From: Phylloscopus collybita
Taxonomy: Eukaryota > Chordata > Aves > Passeriformes > Phylloscopidae
Direction: 5' to 3'
DNA: 64,000 nucleotides
NCBI GenBank assembly: GCA_027886175.1
Contig: JAJNNQ010000101.1
Coordinates: 713,501 to 777,500, forward strand
Below are positions 10,930 to 22,955 of the stretch, one piece after another; the first letter of the stretch is position 1; each line of letters opens with the position of its first letter. A program made the translations under genes and the position numbers. Under the pieces are notes generated by a model. The model saw only the letters and a list, made by a program, of their open reading frames with translations. It was not told the DNA's origin and made no database searches.

Positions 10930-11020
10930 GACACGCCCCGGCCCACCCGCCTTCCGCCTGCCCCTTCCTGCGGGAGCGGTGGCGGCTCCGGGGCGGGGCT
11001 GGGCCGGGTCGGGATTCAGC
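10930..11020 (+). promoter_or_regulatory. GC-rich promoter of URB1-derived copy
   Basis: CpG-rich sequence with GGGGCGGGGC just upstream of the ATG at 11,021. It begins just after the unit A boundary at 10,912, so this promoter is not part of the duplicated unit. Confidence 0.4.
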
Positions 11021-11228
11021 ATGGCCGGGAAGCGGAGCGGAGCCGGGAGGCCGGGAAGCGGAGCGGAGCCGGGAGGCCGGGAAGCGGAGCCGGGAGGCCG
11101 GGAAGCGGAGCGGGGCGGCCGGCGAGCGGAGCGGGGCGGCTGCGGCTGAGCGCGCCTGTGGCCCGCGGGACGAGTTCAATGGCGCCGCTTCAAGGCGCTG
11201 CTGCGGGACCCCGCGGCCGCCGCCGAGG
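11021..11228 (+). pseudogene. URB1: URB1 exon 1, frameshifted
   Basis: The ATG at 11,021 opens MAGKRSGAGRPG, then a tandem GGCCGGGAAGCGGAGC repeat expands the segment and throws the frame into a TGA. The family sequence reappears as DEFNGA followed, one base out of frame, by RFKALLRDPAAAAEG, which matches the conserved RFKA-L-DP motif near the URB1 N terminus. The donor GTGGGTGAGG follows. Confidence 0.8.
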
Positions 11229-11420
11229 GTGGGTGAGGGGCTCTGCAGGGCGGGAACGGCGCGCGCGGGGGCTGAGGCGGCCCGCGGGGGGCGCGGCGGT
11301 GGCACCGGTGCTGCTGCTGCTGGTGGCGGTGGCGCACACGGGCCCCTCGGGGTCGCCGCCGGCCCGGAGCGGCCCCACACGTGGCGCCGGTGCGCTCCGG
11401 GTGACGCTGTGGCTTTGCAG

Positions 11421-11564
11421 GGGTGGAGACCTTCGTGTCCGTCGCCAAGACGCTGCCATCCCCTCAAGTGTACGGTGTCGTGGAGGGATACGTGGAGGAA
11501 AATTTCCATGGAGTGTGCTGAGATAGTCAAGCTTCTCGATGGAGAAAGGAAGCCTGAAAGTGAA
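11421..11564 (+). pseudogene. URB1: URB1 exon 2, 4-base insertion
   Basis: GGCTTTGCAG precedes it. The frame reads GVETFVSVAKTLPSPQVYG then VVEGYV, then four extra bases near 11,494-11,497 shift it, and ISMECAEIVKLLDGER plus KPESE continues in another frame. Family proteins have VVEGYIKISVEC at this point. The donor is GTAAAT. Confidence 0.85.
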
Positions 11565-11639
11565 GTAAATCGGACGCGGAGATTGTAATTCAGGCGGCTA
11601 TAATTCCAGCAATGCCCTCCTGGGGAGGAAGCAACATAC

Positions 11640-11805
11640 GGTCCCCAGGGAATGGTCACAGCCGGCAAGGCTGCCAGAACTCCAGGAGCGTTTGGACAAC
11701 GCCCTCAGGCGTGGGATTGTTGGGGTGTCAGTGCAGGACCAGGAGTTGGACTGGATGATCCTTGTGGGTCTCTTCCGGCTCCAGATATTCTGTGGTTCTG
11801 TGGAT
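11640..11805 (+). mobile_element. CR1 LINE 3' end fragment
   Basis: Contains the CR1 tail pattern TGGACTGGATGATCCTTGTG followed by TCTTCCGGCTCCAGATATTC and TGTGGTTCTGTG, the usual 3' end of bird CR1 elements. It is a 5'-truncated insertion in a URB1 intron. Confidence 0.85.
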
Positions 11806-12745
11806 AAATGCGTTGTGGCATAGATAACTCTGATAATTTAAAATGGGTTTGGTTTGGTTTTTTTTCTGGAAGTGGCAGTAGCAGAAGCACCTAACGACTG
11901 GGAGTTGCTCTTTTCAGTTCATAGATGTTCCTGGATTTAATGACTCACACAACCAATAGTCCTGTCCAAATCAAGCTGTTAAGGTTCTTTAAATGTTATC
12001 AAAAGACCTTTTAGCTAATAAGGGGATCAATAGAAGCAGTTAAGAAAGCAAAACAAAAGTAGTCTAGTGAAAGTAAAGTGTTTTTAGATATCTCCCTGCT
12101 ACATTAGTATTTCTAGGAAGCTGCTGGTAAAGTTGACTTTATTATTCTTATTTTAGTTGGACACAGTTTATTCTCATCAGAATACGATGAATGAACAAAG
12201 GGTTCAATTCACAGTTTTTACTGTGAACGCTGGTGCAGCGTTGCTAACTGCTTACAACGTAGTATTGTATTGTGTGGCTTTTTAACCATCACTTGCTGTT
12301 CTTTGCCCTTCAGTGTCATTTTTGTCTGTGTTGTGTTCAGTGACGGCCTTTCCTCAATAGCCTATTGGTGACAGGGGCTGATGTTTGTAATGGGCACAGC
12401 CCAGTGCTGTATGGATTCTGGGTTCTTCTGGAGAGAATTAATTGTGAGACTGGAACAGCCTCGATGTTTTTCTCCAGTCCATTTCATTTTTCGTAGTCTC
12501 CTTAGTAGCAGTCATCTCTTGAAGCACTGATTCCTTGAAATGACATGCTCTCCAAAGTGATCTTCTCAAAGAGGAAGCATTAATTTGGGAGAGAATCCAG
12601 AAGTTAATGTCACTTTTGTACGTGGAAGCTTTTCTCTTGGAGTGGGGTTACTCTTTGTTAATGGTGGTTATTACTTTTTGCTCAGCTAGTAATTTCAAGT
12701 CTTACCTGATATTGTCAGATATTAACATAGTTTTTTCTCCTGCAG

Positions 12746-12897
12746 ATGCTGTTAATCTTTCAAGCTCTAGAAGCCATTTTACTGAGGACAGCCAGCGACC
12801 TCTCACATTTTTCTGTTGTGGGAATGAACATTGTCAAGAAGTTGATTCATTCCTGTATGAAACTGGTCTATGCTGCTTTGTATTCTGAAAATCACAG
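12746..12897 (+). pseudogene. URB1: URB1 exon 3, intact frame
   Basis: TCTCCTGCAG precedes and GTAAGA follows. The 152-nt exon is fully open and reads MLLIFQALEAILLRTA then SDLSHFSVVGMNIVKKL, a near-perfect match to the most conserved part of the URB1 N-terminal domain. It is the strongest evidence for the gene's identity. Confidence 0.92.
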
Positions 12898-14045
12898 GTA
12901 AGACGACTTGGTGCTCTGGTGGAGAATCTCTCAGTTGACCTGGAGGGACTGTACTAAATGTTGCAAAATTCATCTGGACTTATTGCTAATAATCCACCTT
13001 CCTTTAATAATCCTTTTCCACTTGTCATAAAATAATTGCCTGTGGAAATCTTTGCAAAGTGGAAGCTCTGATACATCAAACAATCCACTGCTGTAGGATA
13101 CTTTGCTGAAGCTGTATTTTTCATCAGTTGTGCCTGTCCTAGTGAGAGCTAACATAGGTGGTACTCTGAGTCCTCTTATTTTAATGCTGTTTAATTTGTG
13201 GGGTGAAATGTACTGTGTAGAACAGGGATGTGATGTGCAGTCTTCCTGTGATAGCAAAAAGAGCTGCTCTTGAGTGCTTTATTTCTCTCTATGTTTTGGA
13301 GTCAGCTTTCCATGTTTATAATAGATTTTTCTCTTACAGACTGGCTTTTCTTCTGTAATTTTTCAGTCTCTTACATCTGAGGTCATTTTAGGTTGTTCAA
13401 TAACTCTGTTAGCTAGTCCGGACCAAACAATTTCTCATGCTCATGTGGATAGGAGAAAGAAGTTGCAAGTGCCAGAGACATTTCAGTACAAACCTGGGAG
13501 GAAGAGGAAAGCAGAGGAAAAAACAGGCTGAAATTGGCTTGTCCGAGGCAAACAACCTGTCTTTCATTCTTTGAGCAGAAGTGCAGAACCTTTCTCTGCT
13601 TTCCCAGTTCATAGACACAGCCGTGCTTCCTGAGCAGCACAGTTGATCTTATTGCAGCAGGCATTTTAACTGGACAAAGGATCTCAAGTATGCATACTGG
13701 AAACAGATTTTGAGGCTGTGCAAGAAGTGCACTTCTGATGGAATGTTTAAAGGTTCTGGAGAAACCCTTCTAGAACCTGCACAGAGGAGGCTGCAGATTT
13801 CTGATGGGAAATGCTCTGCATTCTCTCTGCAACTCTTTGGTGTGCAGAGGAATTTTCTTTATTGTATGTCTAGATGGGATCTCTGTTTAAATCCCATGGC
13901 TTTTTACGGATTGTCCATGACAGAAACATGATAGAGAGATTACAGATCTGTTCATGGTAGTGGCTGTTCAGGTGATGGAGGTCTGCAGTGCCCTGACATA
14001 GTCCCCTTGAAATGAATGGCAAACCTCTATGAATTTAGGAGTTCG

Positions 14046-14195
14046 TAGAATCATGGAATAATTATGGGTTGTCTAGTCCAACCCCGCTGCCATGAACAGG
14101 TCATCTTAGAGTGTTAATTTTGGCACTTTCTCCCTTTTAAACTACTTTATAAAGGGAATATCCAGCCTCACATTACAGCTTAATTTTGGGGAAGA
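14046..14195 (-). mobile_element. CR1 LINE fragment, minus strand
   Basis: Starts TAGAATCATGGAATAATTAT and continues GTCTAGTCCAACCCCGCTGC CATG, the reverse complement of a bird CR1 3' region. It lies in a URB1 intron. Confidence 0.75.
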
Positions 14196-14394
14196 ATATA
14201 AAAAGGCATTTCCTTCTCCCTTCTTCCCTCATCCCTCTTTCTCAGCTACTGTTACTACTGCCTAAAATAATTACTTTGATTGTTTAACTTCCCTTCTATT
14301 TTCTCTTCAAGTTTTAATCTGTTGGTTTAGTGGTTGGTATAACCATCATCCTGGAAGTAACCTGCAGGTTTTACCTCTGGTCTGTTTTTTTTAG

Positions 14395-14528
14395 GATGAG
14401 CCGAGGGTGCCTTAGAGTGTTGTCAGCAATGGTGGCTCAAGGCCCGGATTCAGCAAGGGATGTATTTAGTCATTTTGATTTCAATAACAAATACCTGCCT
14501 GGATTGCTGGAAAAAAAGATGTAAAAAG
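14395..14528 (+). pseudogene. URB1: URB1 exon 4, one-base deletion
   Basis: The frame reads GCLRVLSAMVAQGPDSARDV then FSHFDFNNK, matching URB1 AMVTQGPEAARDVCSHFD. Near the end an A/G run lost one base, so the expected KKDVK becomes KKM followed by TAA. The acceptor TTTTTTAG and donor GTAAAT are good. Confidence 0.88.
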
Positions 14529-15569
14529 GTAAATTAAGGTGCTGCATGCAGTGGAATGCTATGCCATGGCTCCAGCAGATTTTTAGTTAACTATTTAGAA
14601 CAAAGCGGTTGCCAGCGTTTGCTGTATTTTCATCTGCAAGAACTTAACTCTCCCTTCCTGTCCTGTGTCAGGCTGAATCCTTGATTGTGCCTTACTGGAC
14701 ACGTGAAAATGCCTTATCTGTTTCCAACAAGCTGTGGAGAAATAAGTGGAAGTTGGAGAGGGTATATTGCCTAGTACTAATACAGAGTAAGTGCATTTGA
14801 AAACATAAACAAGAGTTCTGAAAAACCTCTAGGTGGAAATCCTGAAGAAAAATATGTGAGTGAGGAGAAAAAGTCACTCCTCTTTTTCCAGAAGAAAGGT
14901 CTCTTGTTCCCTCCCTGTTTGCTAAAAATAGTCAGGATTGACCCAAACCAGGACAAGAATATTTATGTGTCATTCCAAATGCAAGTGTATAATAAATCCA
15001 GTATTGTTTGCAATGTTGACATACTGTTTCTGGATTTTAAACATTACTGGCAGAGTGAATGTATAAGTTTGTGTTAGGTTTGTGCCATCTGAGGTGAAAA
15101 TTCAGACTTTTTCTTTATTAAGCAATCAAGTGGAAGGCAAAAAACCAAACACATCCCTTTTTCCCTGGAACCACCTTTCATAGTTCCGGAATGGTCAGAT
15201 TCCACAGAAAGTCGAAGTACCTCCACCCTTAATTTTAAGTGCTTGGGTGTAATCTTTTCACCACAAACTGCCTAAATACTCTGAGTAAGGTACAAGGAAA
15301 CAGGCACCCAAAAGATCTTACTCTTGTACAGCTTTCAATGGAATTATGTCACAACTGGCTATCAGAGGTGAGTTTTTAATGCAAAAATACCAGGCCCAAA
15401 GCTTACAGCAAAATGTTATTAGTTTCTCTTTATTTCTTCTTTCAACACTTCCGTGATTCCCTGCTGCCTTATCTTTTGCCTACTCAGAATCTTCTTTACA
15501 TGCAGGTTAACTTTGCAGAGCAGGTTTAAAAAAAATTGTAAAATCATGGCGGGCCTCTGTCAGGGAGTG

Positions 15570-15843
15570 TAGTGATAGGATGAGGGGTGACTTTATTTGC
15601 AAGAGGGCATATTTACATTAGATATTGGGAGGAGATTCCTGGCCATGAGGGTGATGAGACGCTGTCCAGCATAGGTTGCCCAGAGACGCTGTCACCGCCC
15701 CATCCCTGGAGGCGTCCAAGGCCAGGCTGGACAGGGCTTGGAGCAACCTGGGATAGTGGAAGCTGTCTGGCTATGGCAGCGGGTAGAATGAGGTGATCCT
15801 TAAGATCATCCTTTCCAACTCAAACCATTCTGTGATTCAATGT
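15570..15843 (+). mobile_element. CR1 LINE 3' end fragment
   Basis: Contains the CR1 3' region features GGAGGCGTCCAAGGCCAGGC TGGACAGGGCTTGGAGCAAC and the terminal TCCAACTCAAACCATTCTGT GATTC. It is about 270 bases long, 5'-truncated, and inserted in a URB1 intron. Confidence 0.9.
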
Positions 15844-16323
15844 TCATATCCTGTGGTGCTGTTACTGGTCAAGCTTTCACTGCTTCCGCTGTGCCTGAGT
15901 TGGTAGTTTTAGATTTCCCCCTTTTTATTGGCACTCTTGTGAACTGACCAAGCAGTGCACAGGTGAGGAAGTTCAGTGATGCAGGGTTTGGCATGAAACT
16001 GCTGTTCATGTTTCCTTGCTCTTTAAATCTGTGGCTTAGTCTCATATCTTGAGAATTGAAAAGCATGTGAACTATCACATTCTCCTTTTTATGTAGAAGT
16101 GATCTGCTTAATGCAAGAAGTTTTTTAGCTGAATACGCTGTGGATGTATTGCATGTGAATGTTTGTCTGTGGCTGCATGCAGCATGTTTATAGAAGTTGT
16201 TTCATTGACCCATTTGTGGCACTACTACGGGCAATCAGCAGTTGCAGTATGGAACCTGCAGTTGGGTACAATTTGTGTGCTAACAACATTGTTTTATTTT
16301 ATATTTACATTTTTATGTTTCCG

Positions 16324-16421
16324 GGGGAGAACAGATGTCCGCGTGGCCTGTAGTCAGTTTGCTCTCTGCTTTGTCATTGCTGGTGACGATGCAATCTTGG
16401 CACAGGTGCTGGAATGAAAAG
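16324..16421 (+). pseudogene. URB1: URB1 exon 5 with stop and weakened acceptor
   Basis: GRTDVRVACSQFALCFVIA then GDDAILAQVLE matches URB1 DVRQAYVQFALSFLIAGDD. A TGA follows LE at 16,415-16,417, where the family continues V-K-E. The expected acceptor AG reads CG (TTTCCGGGGG), so splicing may be lost. The donor is GTACTT. Confidence 0.85.
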
Positions 16422-16875
16422 GTACTTCCTAATTGCTTGTTGGGTTTTTGTTTTTTAAGGAACAGACATTCATAGGTGATAATCAATGTGACCTAATTAA
16501 AAATGCGGACCAGGTAGAGCGCACTAATAAGAAGCAAAACGTATATATTTAATCTTATTGCTTGAAAAGCTTTAAACTTCTTTGGTAGAGTAAGCCTCTT
16601 CTGCTTAAGAACAGTATGCTAACCGCTAAAACATTGCAATAATAAAAGGTCTTTGGTGACACAGGTTTAAAAAAAAGGTAAATTTAATATAAAACTTGGA
16701 GTCACCGAGTCAATAAACAAAAACAATCCATGGCCTCCAGCCTTGCTCGTAAGACAGTAACGGTGGCTATGTTGCATTCATATTCTTTTGAAAAGTGTGT
16801 GCTTTGGCAGCAAGACGTCTTTAACATATACAAAGCAAGTAAAAAGATGAATAATAAACTCAATACCTATCTTTG

Positions 16876-17059
16876 TGCAGTTGGGCTGTGGCAGATGCCA
16901 TATCCAGAGTGCTTAAAAACTCGGAGGAGCTGCATTCCTGGAGGAGACATCGCTCGTCAGCCTGCATGAAGGGGTCAGTTGCCGTGTACAGCAGCAGTAA
17001 AGATGAAAGCAGGCAAGAAGTGGAGAGATCCATGCTGCTGAGGCTAGAGGAATTACTGG
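16876..17059 (+). pseudogene. Exon-like block, possibly another URB1 exon
   Basis: CTTTGTGCAG precedes and GTGAGA follows. One frame is open throughout: AVADAISRVLKNSEELHSW, later KDESRQEVERSMLLRLEELL. Its place between URB1 exons and its strand suggest it belongs to URB1, but I cannot match it to the family from memory. Confidence 0.35.
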
Positions 17060-18147
17060 TGAGAGTTGTTATCTGCTTTGCCACAGTGGGACTGTATGCA
17101 TGTGAGTGATTGGGCAGCTGTAAATTTTTGGTAAATATAGGTTGGGCTCGATTTCCTGTTTGGTGGAGTCTGGTTTCCATGGGCTTTTAATAGCTTTTGC
17201 AGAGTTACCTTAGTCCTGATGATCCTTTATACAAAGCAGTTTTATGTTCTTGATGATGGCTTTCTAGTAAGAATCCCCGTTGGAGATAGGAGTTTGAGGT
17301 GTTTAGAAGTAGGAAATCAAAGGTTACCTGTGGATTTTCTTTTTTTTTATTTCCTCCAAAAATCGGATAGAGATGCCACAGCCAAGACCCACCTGCCATG
17401 CCATCTGAAGCCTGGGGCAAGAGTCTGGTTGGTCATAAATAGAAATCCAGACTTTGATCTTGAAGAGCACTACTTGATCAGCCCCTCTGTACTGTTCCCT
17501 TGGTTTGAGTTCAGCAAACACAGATCCCTGTGACACATAACACTGAAGGTCTCTGAGCAGTGAATGCCTCTGCCCTCTCACTGGCTTTTGCTGAGACTCC
17601 CTTGTAGGACCTGGCTGACTCTGCAGGCCCTGGTGCGTCCTCGTTGTCCATCCCATCCTAAGGGCGAGGTTGGCACACCTCCTGCATTCCCAGGACTGTT
17701 GGTATGTGCAGCTGTCAGTGTTCTCCAGACTGACTGGTTTGTTGTGATTCCCAGCTCCTCAGGGCACATCAGTTCTAAGGAACACCTAGACCCAGCCACC
17801 CCCTGTGCCACGTGCCAAGCTCAGTGAGCTAAACCACACAAAAACCCGGTGCCCAGTCCCTTGCTGTTTTGAGCTGCTGTGTTTTGGAACCTACAGCCCA
17901 GTTTGCTTTTTAATTCCGTACAGCCTCTGTGTTCTCCTGCTCCCAGACCAGCAAAACACTTGCAGGTTCCTTTGAGCCAGAGTTAGGATTGTTGTATCCA
18001 AGAGCTTTTTTCCCTGCTATCCTCTGATCATCCAACGTATGAGTGTTTGGCTTGCATGTTCTTAGTGTCTCCCTTGAAGAAAAAATTGCTGTAGAAGCTC
18101 TGTGTGCCAAATGTAAACCAACACCTGTTTTTCCTTGCCGCACACAG

Positions 18148-18206
18148 TGCGTGGTTGAGGAAGTGGACCCAGATGACTGGTGCAGCCTTGTGAAGACAGG
18201 ACTCAA
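18148..18206 (+). pseudogene. URB1: URB1 later exon
   Basis: CCGCACACAG precedes it. The frame reads CVVEEVDPDDWCSLVKTGLK, with the last codon split across GTGAGTG. It joins in phase to the next block (TGLK-YR). It corresponds to a mid-to-late part of URB1, far downstream of exon 5. Confidence 0.8.
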
Positions 18207-18350
18207 GTGAGTGTTTTCATTTTAATTTGGTTGGGTTTTACCAAGTTCGTTTTCTTTGCCAAGTTCTCATTTTGTAAACAGCATTTAATTTGAAGCAGGC
18301 TTCCCTGGGTTTGGTTGGGATCTGACTTCTCTGTGATCCTTCTCCCAAAG

Positions 18351-18544
18351 GTACCGTTGCAGAGATGAAACATTTCTGAAGGTCCTGAACGTTGCCATCC
18401 AGTTGGTGTACAGGAAGGAATCCTCACTTAGTCAGAGCTTAATCAAGCTCTCCAAACTTCACATGAAGGTCACGCAGCACTCTCTGTTTCTGTCAGGCAC
18501 CCTGAGGTCAAGAGAAGAAGATGGCGTGAATATCCAGACGAGAG
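18351..18544 (+). pseudogene. URB1: URB1 later exon, open frame
   Basis: Follows TCTCCCAAAG and ends at GTATTT. It is open throughout: YRCRDETFLKVLNVAIQLVY, then LSKLHMKVTQHSLFL and LRSREEDGVN. This matches the URB1 block with IQLVY-ES and LKVTQHSLFL. No lesion is seen within this exon. Confidence 0.88.
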
Positions 18545-21164
18545 GTATTTTTTAATCATCTTCTTCCCATACTAAACACAGTTAATTTTGTCTTTCTTGC
18601 ATTATGTTCTCTCCATCCAGTAACACGCCCACCCATGTAAATACTTGCAGAGTTATTAAAAGTTCCAGAATACTGGCATTTAAATTGTGCCTCTGCTTGG
18701 ATCCAAATGTTACATTCATTTCATGCTGGTTCTAAACACTTCTGTTTTTAAAACTACTGGAAACGTGGGTTTGGTTTTTTATTTTGGTTTGGGTTTTGGT
18801 TTGTTTGTTTTTCTGGTATTTTTAACCCAGTTAAAATCAGTCTTGGATTGATTCTTTTGGTTTCTGTGAGGCAGCTAGTGTAAGATCACTGAAGTGCACG
18901 TTGGTCCTGTGATGGTTAGACCTGTTTTAAAATAGGTCGATACAGGAGATTTAAAGTTGATTTTGCAAGCTTTATGAAAAATGGCTATTTAATTACGTGT
19001 ATTTCAAATTGCAACCTTTCATGAGGAGTACCCTTCCAGAGGAATATAAATTGGATGCTAGTTCAGGTGTAGGATTGGCTTTTTTCCCTCTTCACTGGCA
19101 ACTGAAATCCTGCCTGACCTTGAACCACGTTTAATCTGCATAGAGCTCAGCTTTTCTTCACTGTGCAGGGGTTTGAGATTCAGTGCTTGAAGGAGCTGTG
19201 TAAGAAAAGGGGGGGAATTCTCAGGGCAGCATGTTGATAACCAATTTTGTGTTTATGGATGAGCAACATTTAAACAAGCTTTCAAGTTTTAAAACACTTG
19301 AAAAAAGAAAAAAGCTTTTGTGAAGTCACCAATTCATTGAAATTAAAAATAAGAAATAGATTTTACTGCTTGCTGTACGTATGTGTCTCACCTTTAGAGC
19401 GTATTTCTGTAGATCAGGAGGATGGATTCTTTGAGGCCAGCTGCAGTATTCCAGAAGCTTGGTGCCACGAGTGCATTTACTCAGGCTGGTACTTTAGGAG
19501 CTCTTCAGTTTTGAGATGTGTTTTATATTCCTGCACATAACTAGGGTCAAAGCCCAGGCCTTTTCAGATACTGGGAGTAAAGAAATCTGGAGTCGAGTCT
19601 TGAGTGTGCTACAGGCAGCCTGCTGACTTTTGAGGAACCAAATCACTTACAATTTCTGCTTCTCAGTTAGTTACAGAGCAAAGGTGTTTAATTTTTGTAC
19701 CCCACAGGACAGAGTTCCTGTGGCTCACAAACCACCTCCAGTGCTGAGCCCTGCTGGAACAATGCGGAAGCATTTTGATCTTTACTGGAGCTGGGCGGGA
19801 TGGGAAGGAACTGCTCAGAAATCCAGAAGCAGCAGTGGACTGGGAGCTGATCCTGCCTCAGTCACACCCTTCTGGACAGTCTGTGTAATGCTAATATTCC
19901 TTTTTTCCTTCCTGAACATGGAGTTGGAGAAGAACAGAAGTCATTGCCTTGATGGGAAGGGGAACCCCAGGGAAAACCTGCTGCTCGTGTCGGCAGGGAG
20001 CAGAGGGAAGAGCCCGGGAGAATCTTGGCTGGCTGAGGGGCACTTGTGTCCCCTGTGGAACAGAGCCCTGCGTCTCCTCAGACCTGCTGCTTGGCAGGAC
20101 AGTTGGGACACCTTTTGCTGCGCTTTGGCTCTTAAGAACTGGAGATCCGTGCATTTCTGGATGGTTTCCACGGGCTCTCATGTTTTCTGGGAGCTGCACG
20201 GTGAGGTAGGAATTTTGAGGGAGCCTCCGGGGGGCTTCTCCCACCTGAGTTCATCCTGGAGCGTGCCGGGTGCCCTGCTGGATGTTTAAGCTGGGTTTGG
20301 GGCGTTCTCCTGCAGGCCCAGCTCCAACTGCTGCCCCTGGGGCCGGGCCTTGCTGTGTCCCGGCACTAAAGCCGGCAGCTGGCTGTGCTTTTCCAGCCCT
20401 TGAATGCCATGGGCAATCCCAGATTCCCGGAGCTCCCCGGCGCACAGCCTGGCCTCGCTCCCTGGCAGTTGCGCTTCAGTCTGCCTGAGCCAAGGACGTC
20501 CTGCCCAGGTTTGGAACTGTATTCCTGGTTTTTTTTCCTCTTCAGCTAGTTGGCAAAGAAGGAGAGAGCCAAGGAAGCCAGGCCAGTGGAAGGCCTCGTC
20601 CCAGTCCGAGGTTCCCACTTTTGTCTCCGACTCCTGGGGAATTGCTTGGCCGTGACCAGAGGCTGTCAGTTGGATTTCCCGCCTTTTCCAAATAAATCGT
20701 TGCTTTCAGCTGGAGTGTGTTCCTGGTGTCATCCTCCTCCTCCTCCTCCTCCATGGATTTGTAAATAAAGTTCCTGACGTTTGCCAAGTTGAATTTTGTT
20801 ATTCCAGCAATTGTGGTGGCTCTTTTGTTCTATTGCAACTTCCCAGCTCTGCTAAGAGCTTCAGATGTCAGATACAAGTACGCCTGGAGTTTCTTTGCAA
20901 TGTTACTCCCACAGAACACAGATGATTGTTGGATAGGAGTAACTTGAGGTGTTTAGTTCTCACTTCCCTTTAAAATCAGAGCAGAGGAAGAAGATTTTAT
21001 GTCAGCATTCCATGAACTTTCACCATGAAATTGCTAACTGTTTCAAAAGTTTTCAGTGTTAGAAATGCCTGAGCTTGTCTTCCAGGCAGGATGAGATTTA
21101 GATATTTTTCCTTCCTTTCCTTTGATGTTTTTCCTCTTTTTGATTTTAGTAAGGGAGTATTTAT
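18545..21164. other. No gene recognised; possible transcript end near 20,770
   Basis: A CCCCACAG acceptor near 19,707 is followed by an open stretch containing VAHKPPPVLSPAGTMRKHF, which I do not recognise. AATAAA hexamers at about 20,690 and 20,764, the second just after a (TCC)n run, suggest a 3' end, perhaps the tail of the URB1-derived copy. Confidence 0.3.
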
Positions 21165-21599
21165 TGCAAATGCCAGTTTTCCATCCTAGTTGGGGTTTTG
21201 CTACGTCGTAGGGCACATTACCAAGAAGATTTACCAAATTCCTGTTGGTAAACCCCAATTGTTCAGCACCAGCCGACTTGCTAAAAGTGTTTATTTGCCA
21301 TAATTCATCTCTCTGTAAAGTTATATGTACTGCATTTTTAACTAGCCCATTAAAATCCCATAAAAACTTAAATCCTAAACGGCCTAATTGCTGTTCCTTG
21401 GACACAATGGGGTGGGTCTTTCCTGGCTTGGCACATCTGGATGTTCATCCAAAGTGAGCTTTCCACTCAAACAGAATTTGTTTCCAAGCAAAACTGGGGA
21501 TTGCCTAGAAAGCTTTACTTGCTGGGAAGCACAGGTTTGTTTTCCCTACCCCTGCAGAATCCAGGAGCTGTGTTAGGCAATGGCATGAGGGGAGAGCTG

Positions 21600-22022
21600 C
21601 ATTTATTTAATTTTGTCTTTTATTCTATGTATTGTTTATTTTTAATTTATTGCTTTTTTGATTTTGGGTTTTTTAATGCTACATTTTGATTTTATTGTGT
21701 TTTATTTCTTCATGTTATTTTCTTTCTTATTCTGTATTTTTAAAATGTTTTTATATTTTATTCCCTCTAATTTTATTTTTATTTTAGTTTTTATTTTTTT
21801 AAATTCCTTTTTTAATTTTATTTTTAATACCTTTAATTTTTAAATTTTATATATTATTTTTACTTGCTTTGTTTTAGTTTTGTTTTTTTAATTTTTTATT
21901 TTATTTTTTTTCTTTTTGTATTTTTTACTATATTTTTATTACTTTCAAATTTATTTTATTTTTAAATTTTTATTTCTATTTTATTTTATTTTTTCATGTT
22001 TCCTTTGTTCCTTTATTTTTTT
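21600..22022 (+). repeat. T-rich low-complexity tract
   Basis: About 420 bases made mostly of TTTTATTTT and TTTAAATTTT blocks, with very few G or C. The copy at 54,790-55,245 differs by many small insertions and deletions. It could be an expanded poly(T)-derived tract. Confidence 0.85.
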
Positions 22023-22479
22023 TTCCCCATTACTCTTTCTTGCCCTGAGTGTCTGGAAGTTTGGCTGTGGGCAGGAAAGGAGCTGAAGAACGACACCCAT
22101 GGCCACGGGACGTCGGGATCGGGTTGAGAGTGCAGGCAGCAAAACCTCTGCCTTTTCTGCTCCATTAAAAAACCTGAACGCGGGCGGTGCCGTGTTTTTC
22201 TTTGGAACCCCCAACAGCAGGGCTCATCCTACCCACGTCCAGCATCACCAGCAGTAACTTGGTGTCGAGGTGGATTTCAGAGACAGCCATAAAACCAGGG
22301 CGGCATTTTATGTTGTAACTCTCCCAACCTCATTGTTTACTACCAGAGAAATCCAAACCAAAGCAAACAAAAACACCCCAAAGCAAACCCCCCGAAAAAC
22401 AGCCCACCTTCCGAAAAAACACAAAAAGAGAAAATATGCCAATATCATTTTAATGAAAATGAAATCTTTACCCCTTGGA

Positions 22480-22800
22480 AAACCATGCCATTTTAATTGT
22501 AATTAATTGTCCTTCGGCTGTGTTAGGTTAATGAATTCATATCATTTAAAATACCAGTTAAAACATAAACACAAATTTAAAAAAATACAGAAATGGAACA
22601 ATATGAATTCTAAAAGTAGAAATATAAAACGAAAAAATATTATCAGTTATATAAAGACAGTATATCATATTACATGTTGCGTCTAATATATGAGATATAA
22701 TGTAGATGGGAATATAAAAGATAAATTGTAATGATAAATAGCAATATAAAAATTAAAAAAGATTAAAAATTTGGAAATATAACCTAAAATAAAGACTTTT
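22480..22800 (+). repeat. A-rich low-complexity stretch
   Basis: About 320 bases of A/T-rich sequence with AATATAAAA and AAATTTAAAA motifs. No splice-flanked open frame. The counterpart is at 55,715-56,020. Confidence 0.7.
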
Positions 22801-22955
22801 TTTGGTTTGAATTTCATTGCTGACAGAGGTCTCATAGTTGTGGTTGGGAGACTGTTGTGGCATTTAATTCAGAGAATGTTTGGAAGGGGATGTTTGGACG
22901 CCTTTTTGGCCTCCGCTCTCTGCCTGTCCCCGACCCAGGGCTGAGCTCTGGCGCG

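Larger units (their letters stand above)
11021..18544 (+). pseudogene. URB1: URB1 pseudogene (nucleolar pre-ribosome-associated protein 1), partial
   Basis: URB1 is a large nucleolar protein of more than 2,200 residues needed for 60S ribosome maturation. Exons 1 to 5 of the gene are recognisable in order at 11,021-11,228, 11,421-11,564, 12,746-12,897, 14,395-14,528 and about 16,324-16,421. Two later exons follow at 18,148-18,206 and 18,351-18,544. Most exons in between are absent, so this is an internally deleted genomic copy, with introns retained rather than retroposed. It carries a frameshift in exon 1, a 4-base insertion in exon 2, a 1-base loss giving a stop in exon 4 and a stop in exon 5. 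CR1 elements sit in the introns. No functional protein can be made. Confidence 0.88.

Noticed and set aside
21658..21843. Phenylalanine-rich open frames in the T-rich tract
   Set aside because: Produced by the TTTTATTTT composition. They differ entirely between copies C and C'.
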